Assembly: GCA_002428965.1 (NCBI GenBank)
Contig: DIYI01000013.1
Coordinates: forward strand, 1 to 45,600
Direction: 5' to 3'
Source of the DNA: Jejuia sp. UBA6058
GTDB lineage: Bacteria; Bacteroidota; Bacteroidia; Flavobacteriales; Flavobacteriaceae
Length of the DNA stretch: 45,600 nucleotides
Both the position numbers and the translations under genes were made by a program. This document shows, in pieces, positions 25,146-33,222 of this stretch. The notes beneath the pieces are model-generated. The model was not told the origin of the DNA. It searched no databases and saw nothing but the letters and a program-made list of their open reading frames with translations. Position 1 is the first letter of the stretch. Each line of letters starts with the position of its first letter.

Positions 25146-26874
25146 ATTGGATTTTTTTCCAGCTACGAATCAAAATAAAAACACATAGTACAGTTGTAAC
25201 AGTCAAAATTAATGCCTTTCCTGCGGCTCCATAAATAAAATAACCAGTTGCAAATAAGAAGCTATATGTGCCAACAACGGCAACTATAAACGCCAAAATT
25301 TTATATTTAAAATTCTCAAATTTTGGTTTGCCTTCAAAAACAATAGATTCAAATGTTTTAAGAGCTTCGTTATCACTAGAAGATGTCATTATTGTAACCA
25401 AAATCCAAGCCAGTGTTGTAATAAGAACACCGATAATTAGTTGCCAGTAGCCAGCAATTTCAAACCATGGTGCTTCTAGCTTTCCATTGATAAAAAAAAC
25501 AAATGCAATAACAAAAGATACAACCATTGCAGCTATTTCGCTAAAGGGATTAACCCTACTCCAAAACCAACGTACAATGAATAATAAACCTGTACCAGCA
25601 CCTATTTGTAATAGTAAATCAAATACATCTTTAGCTGATTTTATATAGAAGGAGAATAGTGCTGCACAAAGCATTAGTAATACCGTAGATACTCTTCCAA
25701 TGAGAACTTTCTGCTTTTCGGTGGCTCCTTTATTTATAAATCTTGCATAAAAATCGTTTACCACATAAGAACTTCCCCAGTTTAGTTGTGTAGAAATAGT
25801 ACTCATAAAAGCAGCGATTAAAGAAGTAAGTACAATGCCTATCAATCCAGCAGGTAAATACGTCATCATAGCCGCATAGGCGACGTCCTCTCCTTGCATT
25901 TCTGCATTTAAATTGGGAAATGCAGCATTAATACTTTCCAAACTTGGAAACACTATTAAAGAGGCTAATCCTACCACAATCCATGGCCATGGTCTCAGCG
26001 CATAATGTGCAAAATTGAAAAACAAGGTTGCCCAAGTAGCATTCTTTTCATCTTTTGCAGCTAACATACGTTGGGCAATATAACCTCCACCACCAGGTTC
26101 TGCCCCAGGATACCACGTACTCCACCATTGTACTGCAAATGGAATTATAAATAACGTTATGAGTGCTTCAGAATTAGAAAAGTCTGGAAGAATATCTAGC
26201 TTGTCCACTACGTTATCATGAGATAATAAGTTTTGGATACCCCCAACCTCTGGTAAATTCACAATATAAATAGTAGCCCAAATGGATCCTACCATAGCTA
26301 TTATAAATTGAATAAAGTCTGTTATTAATACGCCTTTTAGCCCTCCAAGAGAGGAGTAGATTACAACAATAATAGAGGAGTATAACAAGGCCTGTTCTTG
26401 AGACAGTCCCAATAAAATGTTAGCTATTTTGGCACCCGCTAAACATACCCCAGCCATTGTAATGATATTAAAAATAACGCCTAAATAAATAGCCCTAAAA
26501 CCTCTTAGGAAACTTGCTGGCTTACCAGAATATCTTAATTCGTAAAACTCTAAATCAGTAGAAATACCAGATTTCCTCCAAAGCTTTGCATAGAAAAATA
26601 CGGTTAGCATACCTGTTAGTAAAAATGCCCACCATACCCAGTTGCCAGAAACACCGCTTTGTCGCACCAATTCTGTAACTAAGCCTGGAGTGTCAGCGGC
26701 AAACGTAGTTGCAACCATTGAAACCCCTAAAAGCCACCAAGGCATATTTCGCCCTGATAGGAAAAACTCAGAACTGTTCTTTCCTGCTTGTTTTGAAACC
26801 CAAATACCAATGACTAAAGAAACTATAAAAAACGTAATTATAATTCCTATGTCAAGAACAGAAAGATTAACCAT
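25144..26874 (-). CDS. Sodium:solute symporter (SSS family)
   Basis: 576 residues with about 13-14 hydrophobic helices. The N-terminal LSVLDIGIIITFFIVSLVIG followed by GKNSSEFFLSGRNMPWWLLG and VSMVATTFAADTPGLV is the classic SSS opening, and the core has the long conserved loops of the family. It imports an organic solute with sodium; family members carry sugars, amino acids, proline or carboxylates, and the substrate cannot be told from sequence alone. Single gene, convergent with sucB and downstream of the UmuD-like gene on the same strand. Confidence 0.92.
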   Translation of the reverse strand: MVNLSVLDIGIIITFFIVSLVIGIWVSKQAGKNSSEFFLSGRNMPWWLLGVSMVATTFAADTPGLVTELVRQSGVSGNWVWWAFLLTGMLTVFFYAKLWRKSGISTDLEFYELRYSGKPASFLRGFRAIYLGVIFNIITMAGVCLAGAKIANILLGLSQEQALLYSSIIVVIYSSLGGLKGVLITDFIQFIIAMVGSIWATIYIVNLPEVGGIQNLLSHDNVVDKLDILPDFSNSEALITLFIIPFAVQWWSTWYPGAEPGGGGYIAQRMLAAKDEKNATWATLFFNFAHYALRPWPWIVVGLASLIVFPSLESINAAFPNLNAEMQGEDVAYAAMMTYLPAGLIGIVLTSLIAAFMSTISTQLNWGSSYVVNDFYARFINKGATEKQKVLIGRVSTVLLMLCAALFSFYIKSAKDVFDLLLQIGAGTGLLFIVRWFWSRVNPFSEIAAMVVSFVIAFVFFINGKLEAPWFEIAGYWQLIIGVLITTLAWILVTIMTSSSDNEALKTFESIVFEGKPKFENFKYKILAFIVAVVGTYSFLFATGYFIYGAAGKALILTVTTVLCVFILIRSWKKIQ

Positions 26875-26920
26875 AAATTGTATTCTATGAGTTTAAGAAT
26901 TAAAAATTTAAAAGTAGAAA

Positions 26921-27340
26921 TTAAACTTTTTTAATAACATTCGTAACAATACCCCAAACTATAAAATTATTCTCCTCCGTAACTTTGATGGCCTCATAAA
27001 GCGGGTTTTCAGGTTGCAACCAAACACCATCTGCTTTAACCTTTAAACGCTTTACTGTAAACTCACCATTTAAAAAGCACACTGCAATTTTATTGTTTTC
27101 TGGAGCTATACTCCTATCAATTACTAATAAATCACTATCATTTAACCCTGCACCAATCATAGATTGTCCACTAACTCTTGCAAAAAATGTTGTTTCTTTA
27201 TTTTTAATAAGCACATCGTCTAAGGACAATTGAGACTGATTGAAATCTCCAGTGGGAGAGGGAAAACCAGCAGAAATGCCTATATCAAAATACGGTACAC
27301 CTGATGTGTTCAAGGTGTTTGGGTTTATCCAAGTAAGCAT
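26921..27340 (-). CDS. umuD: UmuD-like S24 peptidase (self-cleaving)
   Basis: 139 residues, the same length as E. coli UmuD. The residues align position for position with that protein: cleavage site Ala24-Gly25 in SAGFPSP (Cys24-Gly25 in E. coli), nucleophile Ser60 in GQSMIGAG and general base Lys97 in FTVKRL. RecA-stimulated cleavage produces UmuD', which with UmuC forms DNA polymerase V for translesion synthesis. No UmuC gene follows: the next gene downstream is a symporter. It may work with a UmuC elsewhere, or act as a stand-alone regulator of polymerase activity. A 16-bp palindrome lies 33 bp upstream of its start. Confidence 0.92.
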   Translation of the reverse strand: MLTWINPNTLNTSGVPYFDIGISAGFPSPTGDFNQSQLSLDDVLIKNKETTFFARVSGQSMIGAGLNDSDLLVIDRSIAPENNKIAVCFLNGEFTVKRLKVKADGVWLQPENPLYEAIKVTEENNFIVWGIVTNVIKKV

Positions 27341-27372
27341 GATAATTTATGGTATTGACAATTAATTTAGAG

Positions 27373-27388
27373 TAAAAAGATCTTTTTA
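27373..27388. promoter_or_regulatory. 16-bp palindrome upstream of the UmuD-like gene
   Basis: TAAAAAGATCTTTTTA is a perfect palindrome starting 33 bp before the ATG of the UmuD-like gene. It is placed where a damage-response operator would be expected, but it does not match the E. coli LexA box. Chance formation in AT-rich DNA cannot be excluded. Confidence 0.35.
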
Positions 27389-27431
27389 AAGTTAAGAAAT
27401 TATTACTCCATTTTACTTTAAGTAATTGAAT

Positions 27432-27463
27432 AAAAAAAGTCGAGAATTTTCTCGACTTTTTTT
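27432..27463 (-). terminator. Terminator after the exbB/exbD operon
   Basis: AAAAAAAGTCGAGAA (27432-27446) and TTCTCGACTTTTTTT (27449-27463) form a long perfect stem with U tracts on both sides. It follows the last exbD gene on the minus strand, separating that operon from the UmuD-like gene. Confidence 0.88.
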
Positions 27464-27482
27464 ATTAAGATTATTTCTATAC

Positions 27483-27962
27483 CTATTTCATATTACTCAA
27501 GGCATCGCCTACTCCAGTAGTGTAATTAATTTTTAAAGCGTTTACTTTTCTAAGTTCTTGCTTCACATCTCCAACAATACCCATATTGGCTTCTTTATCT
27601 ACTTTAAGCGAGACAGTTAAAAAAGGAATTAATTCTTCTCTCATCGCTGCTCTTTCGGCAGCTATAAAAGCAGCCACATCACTTACATCGGCAAAATCAT
27701 CATTAAGTTGGATACGAGCCTCGGTTCCAAAATTTTTATAGTTGTCACTTGGCTTACCCATATATATATAAGCAATAGGATTTTTCTTGTCTAGTTTTTC
27801 AACTTGATCTGCAACGGGTAACGCATTTTTAATTTTTAATGTATCCTCCCTCATTACGGTTGCCACCATAAAAAAGAATAATAGCATAAAAACGATATCT
27901 GGAAGGGAAGCTGTATTTATGGGCGCCAATCCTCCGTCTTTTTTCTTCTTAAACTTTGACAT
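27483..27962 (-). CDS. exbD: ExbD/TolR-type biopolymer transport protein (second copy)
   Basis: 159 residues: a short cytoplasmic start (MSKFKKKKDGG), one N-terminal membrane helix (SLPDIVFMLLFFFMVATVM) containing the essential Asp of the ExbD family, then a periplasmic domain ending in TGVGDALSNMK. With ExbB it couples proton flow to TonB-dependent or related outer-membrane work. It is the last of four genes (exbB, small membrane protein, exbD, exbD). Two different ExbD proteins next to one ExbB are typical of Bacteroidota. Confidence 0.93.
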   Translation of the reverse strand: MSKFKKKKDGGLAPINTASLPDIVFMLLFFFMVATVMREDTLKIKNALPVADQVEKLDKKNPIAYIYMGKPSDNYKNFGTEARIQLNDDFADVSDVAAFIAAERAAMREELIPFLTVSLKVDKEANMGIVGDVKQELRKVNALKINYTTGVGDALSNMK

Positions 27963-27976
27963 ATTCTTTCAGTTTT

Positions 27977-28585
27977 TTATTCAACAACTTCAGAGAGTTT
28001 CTGAGGAATTTCTACTTTAATCTGATCAATAAGCTCTTTTAATTTAGTCTTATTTCCAGTCCATCTTACATCTTTATGAGCTAATTGCATTTCTTGGAAG
28101 TTCATATTAGGAAACCCTTTAGAAGCTCCAATTTGTAATGCACGTCTGTTCCTCAATGTATTATAAGCTGCTACTAATTCGTTTTGTACAGATATGTAAG
28201 CTGCGTATGATGTCTCTCTATCATTTTTCAACGAAATAATGGCTTTATCAGGATTGTCAGAAGACTTAGAATCCCTCTTACCTTGACAGAATGTACATGA
28301 TCCATCTCCATTATTATCCAAGAATTCTGCTGCTGCAGTTCTTAAATCTTGAATTTCCATGGATTCATCCTCAACAAGTAATTGATCATGCTTATTGATA
28401 AGAACCGTAAAGATATTTTTTTGCTTAATAATAACATCTTCATCAGACTCTTCCATTGGAGGAAGCTTACGGTTTATACCCGCATCTTTCTCAATGGTAG
28501 TAGTTACTAAGAAGAATATTAATAATAAGAAAGCAATGTCGGCCATTGAGCCTGCATTTACTTCTGGTGCTGCTCTTTTTGCCAT
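27977..28585 (-). CDS. exbD: ExbD/TolR-type biopolymer transport protein (first copy)
   Basis: 202 residues. The N-terminal helix SMADIAFLLLIFFLVTTTI holds the functional Asp. The periplasmic part is longer than usual and includes an insertion with a Cys-x-x-Cys pair (CTFCQGKRDS) and a helical C-terminal region (LKELIDQIKVEIPQKLSEVV). It lies 14 bp upstream of the second exbD on the same strand and 2 bp downstream of the small membrane gene. Its size and CxxC distinguish it from its partner, so the two probably do not substitute for one another. Confidence 0.93.
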   Translation of the reverse strand: MAKRAAPEVNAGSMADIAFLLLIFFLVTTTIEKDAGINRKLPPMEESDEDVIIKQKNIFTVLINKHDQLLVEDESMEIQDLRTAAAEFLDNNGDGSCTFCQGKRDSKSSDNPDKAIISLKNDRETSYAAYISVQNELVAAYNTLRNRRALQIGASKGFPNMNFQEMQLAHKDVRWTGNKTKLKELIDQIKVEIPQKLSEVVE

Positions 28586-28587
28586 AA

Positions 28588-29022
28588 TTACTTAATCATT
28601 TTTTTAATGCCATAAAACAACATTGAACCTCCAGCTATTGCGATAAGGAAATAAAATAAATATAATCCCGCACCCAATAGTTTTGAGCCTCCTGCTGAAA
28701 GCACACCGCCATCTTTTAAAGGGGTTTCAACTCCTGTTGCTAATCCAAAATAACATATAACTGCTAGCAGTACAAATATACCAACACCTCTTAATGTGCT
28801 TTTTAAAGTATCTGAATTAGTTAATATGTTTTTTAAACTAAAAATTACTACGAAAGCAAGTGTAAGAAACAAAATCAGATATGCTATATACATAATAGAA
28901 TTAACTGATCCTCCAGCTTCTCCCATTTTTACAGCTTCATCACCTGCAGATATTATCATAGCAAGAAATACTATAGAAAGTATTCCTACTACGGCTAATA
29001 CTATGGTTAATATTTTTTTCAT
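28588..29022 (-). CDS. Small membrane protein of the ExbB/ExbD operon
   Basis: 144 residues with four hydrophobic segments (ILTIVLAVVGILSIVFLAMI, IMYIAYLILFLTLAFVVIFS, LRGVGIFVLLAVICYFGLAT, AGLYLFYFLIAIAGGSMLF). No domain was recognised. It sits 21 bp after exbB and 2 bp before exbD, an arrangement conserved in many flavobacteria, so it is probably part of, or an accessory to, the ExbBD energiser. The precise function is unknown. Confidence 0.85.
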   Translation of the reverse strand: MKKILTIVLAVVGILSIVFLAMIISAGDEAVKMGEAGGSVNSIMYIAYLILFLTLAFVVIFSLKNILTNSDTLKSTLRGVGIFVLLAVICYFGLATGVETPLKDGGVLSAGGSKLLGAGLYLFYFLIAIAGGSMLFYGIKKMIK

Positions 29023-29043
29023 AATTGTTACAATTTTAAATTA

Positions 29044-29817
29044 TTACTTTTTGTGTTTGATAAGCATATCCATTAATGTAATAGAAGAATCTTCCATATC
29101 ATTAACGATGCTATCTATTTTAGCAATAATATAATTGTAAAATATTTGAAGAATAATTGCAACAATAAGACCAAATACCGTTGTCAAAAGTGCTACTTTA
29201 ATACCACCTGCAACAAGTGACGGGTTCATATCTCCAGCAGCTTCAATTTTATCAAAGGCTTGAATCATACCAATTACCGTTCCCATGAAACCAAGCATTG
29301 GTGCTAAAGCAATAAATAAAGAGATCCAAGAAACGTTTTTCTCAAGTTGTCCCATTTGTACACCGCCATAAGCTACTACCGCTTTTTCTGCAGCTTCAAT
29401 ACCTTCGTCGGTTCTGTCTAAACCTTGATAGAATATTGATGCAATAGGTCCTTTAGTATTACGACAAACTTCTTTAGCTGCTTCTACACCACCAGAGGCT
29501 AGCGCATCTTCAACATTTTGAGTCAATTTTTTTGAATTTGTAGTAGAAAGATTTAAAAAGATAATTCTCTCAATAGCAATAGCTAAACCTAGTATTAAAC
29601 ATAAAAGTACAATCCCCATAAATCCAGGACCACCTTCAATAAAACGCTTTTTCAAGCCTTGATGAAAACCAAGTTCTTCAGCAGGTGCTGCGTCTTCGGC
29701 ATCTTGTGTAGTTACAACGGTTGTAGTACTTGCAGAAACTGCTGTATTCGTTGTTGCATTCGCTGTTCCAAATACCATCATTCCTGTAATGGCTAGGATA
29801 GAAAATAATCTTTTCAT
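29044..29817 (-). CDS. exbB: ExbB/TolQ/MotA-family proton channel protein
   Basis: 257 residues. A signal-like N-terminal helix is followed by an Ala/Thr/Glu linker, then three membrane helices: GFMGIVLLCLILGLAIAIER, VSWISLFIALAPMLGFMGTV and VALLTTVFGLIVAIILQIFY. The long cytoplasmic loop after the first of these (ASGGVEAAKEVCRNTKGPIA) is typical of the family. With the two ExbD proteins encoded next to it, it forms a proton-driven motor for outer-membrane processes. First gene of its operon; a TATCTTTA element lies in the leader upstream. Confidence 0.95.
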   Translation of the reverse strand: MKRLFSILAITGMMVFGTANATTNTAVSASTTTVVTTQDAEDAAPAEELGFHQGLKKRFIEGGPGFMGIVLLCLILGLAIAIERIIFLNLSTTNSKKLTQNVEDALASGGVEAAKEVCRNTKGPIASIFYQGLDRTDEGIEAAEKAVVAYGGVQMGQLEKNVSWISLFIALAPMLGFMGTVIGMIQAFDKIEAAGDMNPSLVAGGIKVALLTTVFGLIVAIILQIFYNYIIAKIDSIVNDMEDSSITLMDMLIKHKK

Positions 29818-29891
29818 GTTCTAAATCTTAATTTTATTAGTTAAAGTGTTAAAGATATAAAAAATACAATTAAAATATAAATATAATTGAG

Positions 29892-29979
29892 CAGAGAGGA
29901 AGGGATTCGAACCCTCGATACCCTTTTGAGGTATACACACTTTCCAGGCGTGCGCCTTCGACCACTCGGCCACCTCTCT
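29892..29979 (-). tRNA. tRNA-Ser (GGA)
   Basis: On the minus strand the gene runs from AGAGAGG (5' acceptor) to CCTCTCT plus a G discriminator. It has the class II long variable arm (TATACCTCAAAAGGGTATC) and the anticodon loop CTGGAAA, giving anticodon GGA for UCC/UCU. The TPsiC arm reads GGGTTCGAATCCC. No CCA is encoded. It sits between the ExbB operon and ansA. Confidence 0.95.
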
Positions 29980-30056
29980 GTAGCTTTATATTATAGTTTT
30001 AAAGGTCGCCCAAATAACAAAAAAAATATCAAACTTTAAAGCGTTGTCTATTATTT

Positions 30057-31091
30057 TTAGGCTATTTCTCCTCTAAGTGAAGTTTCAAAGGCTGTTTTAA
30101 GGCTTTCTGAGGATATGGAATTACCCAATAAAAACATTAACTTAGTAATTGCTGCCTCTGTGGTCATGTCTTTTGCCGAAATTACGCCTATCTCTTTCAG
30201 TCGATTACTCGATTCATACTGACCCATATGTACGCCACCACCCACGCATTGTGTTGCATTAATAATATGTTTTTCTTCTGTTATTGCCTTCTTCAATAAA
30301 TTTAAAAACCATGCTTCCGTAGTACAGTTGCCAGAGCCAAAAGTTTCTATGATTACTGCTTTTAACTCGGGTGATTTCAAAACAGTTTCTAAATAAGATT
30401 CCGTAACCCCAGGATAAAGTTTTACAAGTGCAATTCTATTATCAAGTTTTTTATGCACTTTTAAAGGCTCAGTATTTTTTAACTTCCAGAGATATTGATG
30501 GTTGATTTTTAAGTGCACACCAGATTCCGCCAAACATGGATAATTCAAGGAGTTAAATGCCTGAAAATGTTCAGCATTTATTTTTGTCGTGCGATTTCCA
30601 CGGTACAATTTATACTCAAAATATAAGCAAACTTCATTAATTACGGGTGTGTTTTCTTCGTCTTTTAAGCTAGCTATTTGAATTGAAGTAATTAAGTTCT
30701 CTTTGGCATCAGTACGCAAATCGCCAATGGGAAGTTGGGCACCTGTAAAAATTACAGGTTTAGCCAAGTTTTCTAACATAAAACTTAATGCTGAAGCCGT
30801 ATAACTCATAGTGTCGCTCCCATGAAGAATTACAAACCCATCAAAACTATCGTATGAATATTCGATAATCTCTGCAATTTCAACCCAATGCTCAGGATTC
30901 ATATTGCTAGAATCTATTGGATTTTTAAAAGCAACGGTCTTTATCTCACATGAAAGAAGTTTTAGTTCTGGAATTTGCTTTAGTAAATTATCAAAATTAA
31001 AAGCATGTAAGGATCCTGTTTCGGCATTCTTCACCATACCTATAGTTCCGCCAGTGTAAATAAGTAGAATTTGTGGTTTGGGCTTATTCAT
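30057..31091 (-). CDS. ansA: Type I (cytoplasmic) L-asparaginase
   Basis: 344 residues with no signal peptide, as expected for the cytoplasmic type. The two catalytic threonine motifs are visible: IYTGGTIGMV near the N terminus and HGSDTMSYTASALSFML near residue 90. The stretch GAQLPIGDLRTDAKENLITS is characteristic of type I enzymes. It hydrolyses asparagine to aspartate and ammonia. Its ATG overlaps the stop of the upstream tatD gene by 4 bases, so they form a translationally coupled pair, although no functional link is known. Confidence 0.95.
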   Translation of the reverse strand: MNKPKPQILLIYTGGTIGMVKNAETGSLHAFNFDNLLKQIPELKLLSCEIKTVAFKNPIDSSNMNPEHWVEIAEIIEYSYDSFDGFVILHGSDTMSYTASALSFMLENLAKPVIFTGAQLPIGDLRTDAKENLITSIQIASLKDEENTPVINEVCLYFEYKLYRGNRTTKINAEHFQAFNSLNYPCLAESGVHLKINHQYLWKLKNTEPLKVHKKLDNRIALVKLYPGVTESYLETVLKSPELKAVIIETFGSGNCTTEAWFLNLLKKAITEEKHIINATQCVGGGVHMGQYESSNRLKEIGVISAKDMTTEAAITKLMFLLGNSISSESLKTAFETSLRGEIA

Positions 31092-31855
31092 ATCTTGAAA
31101 ACGTCTCTCGAATTTTGAGTTGTTATTTCTGCAATCTTTTCCTTGGGAAGACCATATAGTTCTGCTAATTTATCTAACACATTTATAATATAAGCACTCT
31201 CATTTCTCTTCCCGCGATAAGGAACAGGTGATAAATAAGGAGCGTCTGTTTCCAGTACAATATGCGATAAATCTATTTGATTAATAAACTGATCTAGCTT
31301 TCCGTTTTTAAAGGTTACAACGCCGCCAATCCCCAATTTCATATTATATGAAATAGCTTGATGCGCTTGTTCTAAGGTACCGGTAAAACAATGAAAAATC
31401 CCAAAAAGGTTATCGCCTTTCTCCGTTTCTAAAACGTCAAAGATTTCTTCAAAGGCCTCTCTACAATGAATTACAATAGGTAATTTGTACTTTTTAGCCA
31501 ATTTAATTTGTTGCTTAAATGCCTTCTTCTGAATTTCTAAAGTGCTTTTATCCCAGTATAAATCTATGCCTATTTCTCCAACTGCATAAAAATGCCTCTG
31601 AGAAAGCATCTCTTCTACATGTTGCAATTCTTCTGCATAATTTGCATTTACATGGGTAGGATGAAGCCCCATCATTAAGAATACATGTTCAGGAAAATCT
31701 TTTTCTAATTGAAGCATAGATGTTGTATATGATGCATCTATAGCTGGAATAAAAAATCTCGTTACCCCTAAACTTAAGGCTCTTTCAATCATATCATTTC
31801 TATCCTCCTGAAAAGCTTCGCTGTAAAGATGTGTATGTGTATCTGTAATAATCAA
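31088..31855 (-). CDS. tatD: TatD family metal-dependent deoxyribonuclease
   Basis: 255 residues. Metal ligands: DTHTHLYSEAF at the start, GEIGIDLYWD, HCREAFEEIFDVL, FHCFTGTLEQA and ETDAPYLSPVPYRGKRNES, all in family order, which define an amidohydrolase-type metal site. TatD proteins are 3'-5' exonucleases implicated in DNA quality control and also act on D-Tyr-tRNA-type substrates in some lineages. It overlaps ansA by 4 bases. It is divergent from the retropepsin-like gene. Confidence 0.96.
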   Translation of the reverse strand: MIITDTHTHLYSEAFQEDRNDMIERALSLGVTRFFIPAIDASYTTSMLQLEKDFPEHVFLMMGLHPTHVNANYAEELQHVEEMLSQRHFYAVGEIGIDLYWDKSTLEIQKKAFKQQIKLAKKYKLPIVIHCREAFEEIFDVLETEKGDNLFGIFHCFTGTLEQAHQAISYNMKLGIGGVVTFKNGKLDQFINQIDLSHIVLETDAPYLSPVPYRGKRNESAYIINVLDKLAELYGLPKEKIAEITTQNSRDVFKI

Positions 31856-31930
31856 TGGAAGAAAGCGTTAAAAAGTTTTACTTGTAAAAGTAATTGATTT
31901 TATAGATTATATTTGCTCAAAACCAAACTA

Positions 31931-32374
31931 ATGGATGTCTCTCTTCAAAATTTTCTTCTAGACAAAGGTTACACCAAAATTAAACTGCATTTAACCAAGA
32001 CCAATCATTTTGAAATTAAGGCCTCTATAAATGGAAAGAAAGGTTTGTTTATCCTAGATACTGGGGCATCAAGCTCGTGCGTTGGATTCGAAGGTATAGA
32101 TACTTTCAATCTTAAAGTTAAAGATTCTGATATTTTAGCGGCAGGGGCAGGAGCCTCCGATATGGAAACGAAAATGTCCAGAAAAAATAAGGTTAAAATT
32201 GGCAAATGGAATCATGACAAAGTTGTATTGGTTTTATTTAGTTTGGTTCATGTAAATACTGCATTAGTTAATCATAATGCCAAACCTGTAGATGGTATTA
32301 TTGGTGCAGATATTTTGAAAAAAGGAAAAGCCATAATCGATTATGAAAAAAAATATCTATATTTAAAATTGTAA
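31931..32374 (+). CDS. Retropepsin-like (clan AA) aspartic protease domain protein
   Basis: An in-frame TTG at 31913 exists, but the ATG at 31931 (MDVSLQNFLLDKG) is preferred; 147 residues, soluble. The hallmark is the aspartic-protease loop ILDTGASSSCVGFEG (Asp43-Thr-Gly-Ala-Ser) with the later hydrophobic-Gly segment VDGIIGADILKKGKAIIDY, as in the single-domain retropepsin fold, which would act as a homodimer. Bacterial members are poorly characterised, and their substrates are unknown. It lies 46 bp upstream of the response regulator on the same strand, so both may share a transcript. Confidence 0.85.
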   Translation: MDVSLQNFLLDKGYTKIKLHLTKTNHFEIKASINGKKGLFILDTGASSSCVGFEGIDTFNLKVKDSDILAAGAGASDMETKMSRKNKVKIGKWNHDKVVLVLFSLVHVNTALVNHNAKPVDGIIGADILKKGKAIIDYEKKYLYLKL

Positions 32375-32420
32375 GCTACGGCTGACATAATTATTAATAG
32401 CAAATTATCCCTAAGTATAC

Positions 32421-33050
32421 ATGCCCACATCAATTGTAATTGCTGATGATCATCCGTTGATGCTTCGTGGTTTGACGGATTTTTTAGAATCGAAAGGATA
32501 CAATATAATAGGTAGCGCTGAAGATGGGCAAACGGCCTACAACTTAATAGTAAAGCACAAGCCGAAAATAGCTATTTTAGATATTAGAATGCCTCAAAAG
32601 ACAGGGTTGGAAGTTGCTGAAGATGTGCAGAAAAACAATCTACCAACAAAAGTTATACTTATTACTTTTGATAAGGAAGAAGAGCTTTATGATATGGCTT
32701 TAAAATATGGTGTGTATGGTTATCTATTAAAAGATTTTGCGGTTGAGGAGATAGAAACCTGTATTGCCAATGTTGAAAAAGGGCATGCTTATTTTAGCGA
32801 TGAAATTGCAGAATATTTAAGCCATAATATAAAAGAAAAACCCAAATCACTAGAACTTCTTACCAAAGCTGAGCTTAAGATTGTTAAACTTATCTCAGAA
32901 AATAGAACTTCTCAAGAAATAGCTAAAGACTTATCAATTTCGCCAAGAACCGTTGATAAGCATAGAAGTAATATTGTAGCTAAACTGCATTTAAGCAAAA
33001 AGCCCACGGCATTATCAGTTTGGGCATCAATTAACAAAGATTTTCTTTAA
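32421..33050 (+). CDS. NarL/LuxR-type response regulator (orphan)
   Basis: 209 residues. The receiver domain is complete: acidic pair Asp9-Asp10, phospho-acceptor Asp54 in AILDIRMP, Thr82 in LIT and Lys104 in YLLKDF. The C-terminal LuxR-type HTH spans about 145-205 (TKAELKIVKLISENRTSQEI and SPRTVDKHRSNIVAKL). It should bind DNA as a dimer when phosphorylated. No histidine kinase gene is adjacent. Directly behind its stop codon lie two 150-bp units, each headed by an inverted repeat of the type LuxR-family dimers bind, so these are its most likely targets. The signal is unknown. Confidence 0.93.
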   Translation: MPTSIVIADDHPLMLRGLTDFLESKGYNIIGSAEDGQTAYNLIVKHKPKIAILDIRMPQKTGLEVAEDVQKNNLPTKVILITFDKEEELYDMALKYGVYGYLLKDFAVEEIETCIANVEKGHAYFSDEIAEYLSHNIKEKPKSLELLTKAELKIVKLISENRTSQEIAKDLSISPRTVDKHRSNIVAKLHLSKKPTALSVWASINKDFL

Positions 33051-33072
33051 AAATACGTACAAGTACTTATTT
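33051..33072. promoter_or_regulatory. Inverted-repeat operator candidate, unit 1
   Basis: Unit 1 begins AAATACGTACAAGTACTTAT with TT following, an imperfect inverted repeat (AAATA/TATTT outside, GTAC/GTAC inside). It starts one base after the stop codon of the response regulator. Its centre lies about 45 bp before the predicted transcription start, the usual position for an activator touching RNA polymerase. A copy starts exactly 150 bp downstream (33201). Confidence 0.5.
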
Positions 33073-33167
33073 TTTACCAACTAATATTAGTTTAGTTTTA
33101 TAGCGCTATTAATTAGTTCTTAGGGAGAATTATAGAAAGTCCTAGATCGTAAATGTCTAGGGCTTTC
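33051..33167 (+). ncRNA. Unit 1: putative short RNA with promoter and hairpin
   Basis: Parts in order: operator-like palindrome 33051-33072; a -7-like element TAGTTTTA at 33093-33100; a conserved box GCTATTAAT at 33105-33113 near the expected transcript start; GAGAATT at 33125; and a hairpin GAAAGTCCTAGA / TCTAGGGCTTTC (33135-33146 and 33156-33167) with a 9-base loop and one G-T pair. The T run after it is weak (GCATTTT). No ORF with a credible start was seen. A transcript of about 60 nt is predicted. Whether it is made is not known. Confidence 0.35.
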
Positions 33168-33200
33168 GCATTTTAAAAATCAACATCTCTTTATTTATAA

Positions 33201-33222
33201 AAATACGTAGAACTGCGTATTT
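33201..33222. promoter_or_regulatory. Inverted-repeat operator candidate, unit 2
   Basis: AAATACGTAGAACTGCGTAT followed by TT has 7-bp perfect arms AAATACG/CGTATTT. It is the counterpart of the element at 33051-33072, exactly 150 bp away, and lies 21 bp upstream of the -7-like element of unit 2. Confidence 0.55.

Noticed and set aside
27373..27388. Calling the palindrome a LexA/SOS box
   Set aside because: It does not match a known LexA consensus, and no lexA gene is seen; kept only as a palindrome.
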